NCBI RefSeq assembly: GCF_003287455.1
Contig: NZ_PRLC01000003.1
Location: 149,886 to 213,885, forward strand
Length of the DNA: 64,000 nucleotides
Source of the DNA: Faecalibacterium hattorii
GTDB lineage: Bacteria; Bacillota; Clostridia; Oscillospirales; Ruminococcaceae
Direction: 5' to 3'
Part shown: positions 60,279 to 64,000 of the stretch, in pieces
Layout of the letters: every line of letters begins with the position of its first letter
Position numbering within the stretch: the first letter of the stretch is position 1
Program-made: the position numbers and the translations under genes
The notes under the pieces: generated by a model
Told to the model about the DNA's origin: nothing
What the model saw: the letters and a program-made list of their open reading frames with translations, nothing else
Databases searched by the model: none

Positions 60279-61247
60279 ATGTTTGATGTTGTAGCTTTGG
60301 GAGAAAGCCTGATCGACTTTACCCCGAACGGAACCAATGCACAGGGCATCGAATTGTTTGCCCGGAATCCCGGCGGTGCACCCGCCAATGTCCTTGCCAT
60401 GAATGCCCGTCTGGGCGGCAAAACAGCATTCATCGGAAAAGTCGGCAAAGACGGATTTGGCGATTTTCTCCGCCAGACCCTTGTGGAAAGCAGCATTGAT
60501 GTGTCCGGTCTGGTGATTGACGAAAAGATTCCCACGACCCTTGCCTTCGTACAGCTTGACAGCAAGGGAGACCGCTCCTTTACCTTTTACCGGAACCCCG
60601 GTGCCGATGTGATGCTGACTTCGGCAGAAGTCAACAGGAATCTGATTGACGATGCTGCCATCTTCCATTTCGGCTCTGTCTCTCTGACCTCCGACCCGAG
60701 CCGCACCGCCACGTTGGAAGCTGCGCGGTATGCACGGCAGCAGGGCAAGCTGGTCAGCTTTGACCCCAATTACCGTCCGCTTCTGTGGGAGCACCCGGCA
60801 GATGCCGTTGTCCAGATGCAGGAAGGTGTCAAGCTGGCGGATCTTCTGAAAGTTTCCGAGGAAGAAATGCAGCTTATCACAAACGAAAGCGACCTTGCCC
60901 GCGGCTCACAAGCCCTGCTCGAAATGGGGCCATCTCTTGTGCTGGTATCGCTGGGTGCAAAGGGTGCTTATTACCGGAACGCTGTGGGCGCAGGGCATCT
61001 TCCCACCTATGATGTGCCTACCGTGGACACGACGGGTGCAGGCGATGCTTTCATGGGCGCAATTCACTACCAGCTGCGGAGAAAAGCTGCGGAGGATTTG
61101 CGTACCCTCCCTGCATTTGAGCTTGAAGAAATCGTCCGCTTCGGCAATGCAGCGGGCAGTCTGACCACGACAAAGGGCGGCGCAATCCCTGCAATGCCCT
61201 CCATGGTGGAAATTCAGAACTGCATTGCCTCTATCCCACTGATGTAA
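60279..61247 (+). CDS. Fructokinase (PfkB family)
   Basis: 322 residues. VVALGESLIDFTPNG, RNPGGAPANVLAMNARLGGKTAFIGKVGKD, SFDPNYRPLLW and DTTGAGDAFMGAIHYQL (catalytic Asp) are typical of bacterial fructokinases. It would phosphorylate the fructose made from sorbitol and feed glycolysis. It resembles plain fructokinases rather than the FrlD-like kinases of the other island. Confidence 0.9.
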   Translation: MFDVVALGESLIDFTPNGTNAQGIELFARNPGGAPANVLAMNARLGGKTAFIGKVGKDGFGDFLRQTLVESSIDVSGLVIDEKIPTTLAFVQLDSKGDRSFTFYRNPGADVMLTSAEVNRNLIDDAAIFHFGSVSLTSDPSRTATLEAARYARQQGKLVSFDPNYRPLLWEHPADAVVQMQEGVKLADLLKVSEEEMQLITNESDLARGSQALLEMGPSLVLVSLGAKGAYYRNAVGAGHLPTYDVPTVDTTGAGDAFMGAIHYQLRRKAAEDLRTLPAFELEEIVRFGNAAGSLTTTKGGAIPAMPSMVEIQNCIASIPLM

Positions 61248-61262
61248 AAGAAAGGATACCCT

Positions 61263-61502
61263 ATGACAAAATTACAGATCAGAATGCGGCAGGTCGATCA
61301 GGTCAAGGACTTTGTAGATTTGCTGTCCAAATATCCCTATGAGATGGACTTAGTCTCCGGGCGATATACCATTGATGCCAAATCCCTGCTTGGCATTTAC
61401 AGTCTCGACCTGAGCAATCCGCTTACCCTTGTGATTTATTCCGATTCCTGCGAAGAACTGCTGACACAGCTCCATGCGCTGCTCCCAGATTGCATCGTCT
61501 GA
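61263..61502 (+). CDS. HPr-like protein lacking the phosphocarrier histidine
   Basis: 79 residues. The C-terminal half (YTIDAKSLLGIYSLDLSNPLTLVIYSDSCEELLTQL) matches HPr around Ser46 (NAKSIMGVMSL). The N-terminal segment, where HPr has GLHARPA with His15, reads MRQVDQVKDFVDLLSKYP, so the active histidine is absent. Crh of Bacillus likewise lacks His15 and acts only in regulation through the Ser. It lies 15 bases after the fructokinase gene and closes the operon. Confidence 0.75.
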   Translation: MTKLQIRMRQVDQVKDFVDLLSKYPYEMDLVSGRYTIDAKSLLGIYSLDLSNPLTLVIYSDSCEELLTQLHALLPDCIV

Positions 61503-62382
61503 TTTTCTACGCTTTTCTCCTTCTTCCATTTGCACCGTTCAATTCTGGTTCTCCTTCACCAGAATCGGGCGGTGTTTTGATTTGTATAAGTCTTACTATC
61601 ACCGCTTTACTGCAATAAAACTTGCAAAACCATCTTGACGCTCGCCGCAATCCGTGATACCCTTTATCGCAAATCCCACCAATTTTGTAGAAAAGTACAG
61701 AGCGGCGAGGATTTATTCCCCATGAAGATTTTTACCGCCCCGCAACACACCCGATCTATTTTGCCGCTTACTTCATCCGACAAAATCATCGCTGCGCTGC
61801 GTGGGCGGTATTTTTCTTTTTCACAAATAAAATCTTATGTAGTTGTTCAATCTTCCAAAATTTGTTTTTAGTTGTTGACCGCACAACCGCAAAGTGTTAT
61901 TCTGATGCTTGAAAGAAGCAGGTTGTAGTGTCCGCACTGCGCCCGGCTTTCTTCATACTGTACCTTGAATCTTACATAAGCCGTCTGAACGAGATACTGC
62001 GCCATGACCTCACACTTTCTGTGGGCGAGCCGGACAACGCCGCTGCAAAACAGGGGCAGGAACTGCGTTCGGTGTGAACGGTGACCATGAGCAGGGGCTT
62101 TGCCTTTTCACACGTTTTGCTCTGCAAAATTTTCAACGTGCATTGCGGTTCGACTTCTGAAATTTTCAGTGTTGCACGGAAAGGGCGAAAGCAAGTATCG
62201 ACCTGTGGCCACAAATTTTCAATACTTGAAAAATTGCTGTCCACATGGTCTGCCACTTGTTGGGGAGTGCCTTCCCCAAACCCTGCTCTAGCTTCGCACC
62301 GTTGGTGCGAATGCGGCGTGTCGCATTACATAGCCCTCTCCATCCCGGAGCGGGCATTTATCATTTTCACAGGAGGTCGAAT
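61503..62382. other. Noncoding oriT-like region of mobilization module 2
   Basis: 880 bases, no gene. Conserved blocks in the same order as module 1: structure TACCGCCC...GGGCGGTA plus T-run (61733-61822); TGGCCACAAATTTTCAAT-CTTGAAAA (62206-62232); hairpin TTGGGGA/TCCCCAA (62260-62279); hairpin TTCGCACC/GGTGCGAA (62293-62311) and GGCGTGTCG. Spacers between the blocks differ strongly, which marks the blocks as functional. Confidence 0.6.
61733..61822 (+). ncRNA. Conserved structured element or terminator, copy 2
   Basis: The outer stem 61733-61740 pairs with 61803-61810, inner pairs CGCA/TGCG and ATTTTG/CAAAAT are kept, and a TTTTTCTTTTT tail follows. Loop bases differ from copy 1 at 51080. 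Confidence 0.5.
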
Positions 62383-62829
62383 ATGGCTGAAATGAAAAGT
62401 CCGAACGTATACGCAAAGAAGAACCGCAATGACACGCCGCGAAAACGAAAGACACACATCATCAAAGTCAGGGTGACCGCAGAAGAAAAACTGCGGATCG
62501 CATACGCCTGCAAAGAACTCCACCTCACCCAATCCGAACTCATCCGCCGCGTCCTGTACGGTGTGAACGTCAAGCACACCGTTGTGGTGGCGCAGGGCGG
62601 CGAGGATGCACTGGCGGCGCTTGCCGCCTTGTCTGCTCAGTGCAGCAAGGTGGGAAGCAACCTCAACCAGCTTGCACGGCACTTCAACTCCGGCGGCAAA
62701 GACACCGAGCAGCTCCGGGCGCAAATTCTGGAGGAACTGTCCGCACTCACGAACTTTCGGCTGAAAGCCGAAGAAACGGTTGGTGAACTGTATGGCAACC
62801 ATCAAGCATTTAAGCTCGAAGAACTCTAA
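62383..62829 (+). CDS. MobC-like relaxosome accessory protein (module 2)
   Basis: 148 residues. THIIKVRVTAEEKLRIAYACKELHLTQSELIRRVLYG and VGSNLNQLARHFNSGGKDTEQLRAQILEELSALTNFRLKAEE match the module 1 protein along its length. AGGAGG stands 7 bases before the ATG at 62383; the longer frame from 62245 is noncoding upstream. It overlaps the relaxase start by 38 bases. Confidence 0.85.
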   Translation: MAEMKSPNVYAKKNRNDTPRKRKTHIIKVRVTAEEKLRIAYACKELHLTQSELIRRVLYGVNVKHTVVVAQGGEDALAALAALSAQCSKVGSNLNQLARHFNSGGKDTEQLRAQILEELSALTNFRLKAEETVGELYGNHQAFKLEEL

Positions 62830-64000
62830 CTATGCCGCCGCCGAAAGCTATCTCACCTTTCAGCACAACGAGTACACTGGTCTGCCCATTCTGGACGAGA
62901 AGGGCAGACCCAAGCTGCGGGATTCGTACCTGCTCGACACTCTTGAGTGCGGCGAATCTTCGTTTGCTATGGCCTGCCTGATCGCCAATCGCAAGTACGG
63001 CAAGAACGGCGGGCGGGAGGACGTGAAGACCCACCATTATATCATCAGCTTCGACCCGAAGGACGCAGTAGAGAACGGCCTGACCATGGAGCGGGCGCAA
63101 GCCCTTGGCTTGCAGTTCTGCAAGGACAACTTCCCCGGTCATCCCGCCATCGTCTGCACCCACCCGGACGGTCACAACAGTGCAGGGAACATCCACGTCC
63201 ACATCGTCATCGGCAGCTTGCGCGTCTGCACCGTGGAACGGCAGCCTTTCATGGACAAGCCGTGCGACTGGGAAGCGGGCAAGAAGCACCGCTGCACCTC
63301 TGCCATGCTCCGGCACCTCCGTGTCGCTGTCATGGAGATGTGCGAGCAAGCCGACCTGAACCAGATCAATCTGCTGGAAGCCCAAGGCGACCATGTTTCG
63401 GAGCGCGAGTATTGGGCGCAGCGGCGCGGACAACGCCGCCTCGACCATGCCAACGCCAAACTTGCCGCCGAAGGGCAGCAGCCCACCCAGACCGTCTACC
63501 AGACCGAGCTGGACAAGCTGCGAAAGCAGATCTACGCTGTGCTGAACAAGACCACCACCTTCGAGGAATTTTCTGCATTGCTCATGCAGGAACACGGCAT
63601 CGCCGTGAAGGAGAGCCGAGGCCGGTTGAGCTACTGCCCGCCCGACCGGACAAAGTTCATCACAGCCAAGAAACTGAGCAAGAAGCTGGAAAAGGAGCAG
63701 GTGCTGACCGCCCTCTCCCAGAACATCCAGCTTGCCGTCACCATCCAGCCCAGCAGCGAACAGAAGCCGGATAAGATCAGGAAACTGGTTGACATTCAGG
63801 CGAACGTTGCTGCAGGCAAGGGCATCGGCTATGAGCGTTGGGCGAAAAAATTCAACCTCAAACGCTGGTCGCAGACCTTGTGTCTCCTGCAGGAGAAAAA
63901 ACTGCTCAGCGAAGATGCCCTGAACCAGCGCATTGCCGAACTGAAAACCCAGCACGACGATGCACTGGCGGTGGTCAAAGACTTGGATGCCCGCATGGTC
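62792..64000 (+). CDS. MOBP-type relaxase (module 2), 3' end outside window
   Basis: 403 codons are open to the last base. It begins MATIKHLSSKNSNYAAAESYL and has HHYIISFDPKD, CTHPDGHN and GNIHVHIVIGSLR, the same metal-binding motif as the first relaxase, to which it is alignable throughout. Third-position GC is clearly higher than in the first copy, so the two did not arise by a recent duplication. ParB-like and further genes probably follow beyond the window. Confidence 0.88.
   Translation, partial: MATIKHLSSKNSNYAAAESYLTFQHNEYTGLPILDEKGRPKLRDSYLLDTLECGESSFAMACLIANRKYGKNGGREDVKTHHYIISFDPKDAVENGLTMERAQALGLQFCKDNFPGHPAIVCTHPDGHNSAGNIHVHIVIGSLRVCTVERQPFMDKPCDWEAGKKHRCTSAMLRHLRVAVMEMCEQADLNQINLLEAQGDHVSEREYWAQRRGQRRLDHANAKLAAEGQQPTQTVYQTELDKLRKQIYAVLNKTTTFEEFSALLMQEHGIAVKESRGRLSYCPPDRTKFITAKKLSKKLEKEQVLTALSQNIQLAVTIQPSSEQKPDKIRKLVDIQANVAAGKGIGYERWAKKFNLKRWSQTLCLLQEKKLLSEDALNQRIAELKTQHDDALAVVKDLDARMV

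Overview
The window looks like a chromosomal segment of a GC-rich, gut-type Firmicute (Oscillospiraceae). Faecalibacterium is my best guess, from codon use, gene content and a family of short palindromic intergenic repeats. That is inference; no rRNA or marker gene is present to prove it.

Positions 1-28000 are mostly core metabolism. They hold a partial GH2 beta-galactosidase, two small membrane proteins, a GPH-type sugar symporter divergent from a GH3 glycosidase, a MATE exporter and an SDR sugar-acid reductase. A complete arginine cluster follows on the minus strand (argG, argH, argC, argJ, argB, argD, argF, in transcription order). Next come a large secreted SLH-like surface protein with a G9 tract just after its signal peptide, a GIY-YIG/GNAT fusion, a MYG1-like protein, a RelB/ParE toxin-antitoxin pair, an ATP-grasp plus two-esterase triad, ilvE, a HAD hydrolase and a cysteine desulfidase/serine dehydratase-like gene. 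The palindromic repeats (six loci) occur only in this part.

Positions 29300-42540 form a carbohydrate island around a GntR/HutC regulator. A nine-gene minus operon encodes a Dcu-type transporter, two FrlC-like TIM-barrel proteins, a BtpA-like protein, an FGGY kinase, an amidohydrolase, YjbQ, an FrlD-like kinase and a third FrlC-like protein. A divergent plus operon encodes an FrlB-like SIS deglycase, a second FrlD-like kinase, a small cupin-like protein and a HAD phosphatase. Both operon promoters carry the same 13-bp motif (TGCTTTGTATTAT), a likely GntR operator. The simplest reading is uptake and breakdown of an Amadori compound (fructose-amino acid) or a related sugar conjugate. The architecture is richer than known frl/fra operons.

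Positions 42600-55300 are accessory DNA: a large serine recombinase, an AT-rich agr quorum-sensing locus, and a mobilization module (conserved noncoding oriT-like region, MobC-like protein, MOBP-type relaxase, ParB-like protein, small proteins). The agr locus has agrB, a 48-codon agrD, agrA and agrC, plus an operon of secreted and membrane proteins of unknown function. A 21-bp-spaced direct repeat of the kind bound by LytTR regulators lies between agrB and agrA. The agr locus with its exported-protein operon is the strongest candidate for an undescribed system. A 3' half of a tRNA-Arg gene with its terminator (55187-55280) looks like an integration scar.

Positions 55600-64000 carry a polyol operon (ROK regulator, sorbitol-type dehydrogenase, VOC protein, GPH symporter, fructokinase, HPr-like protein) followed by a second copy of the same mobilization module. 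The second relaxase gene runs off the window end. Two related mobile modules therefore bracket a sugar-alcohol cassette.
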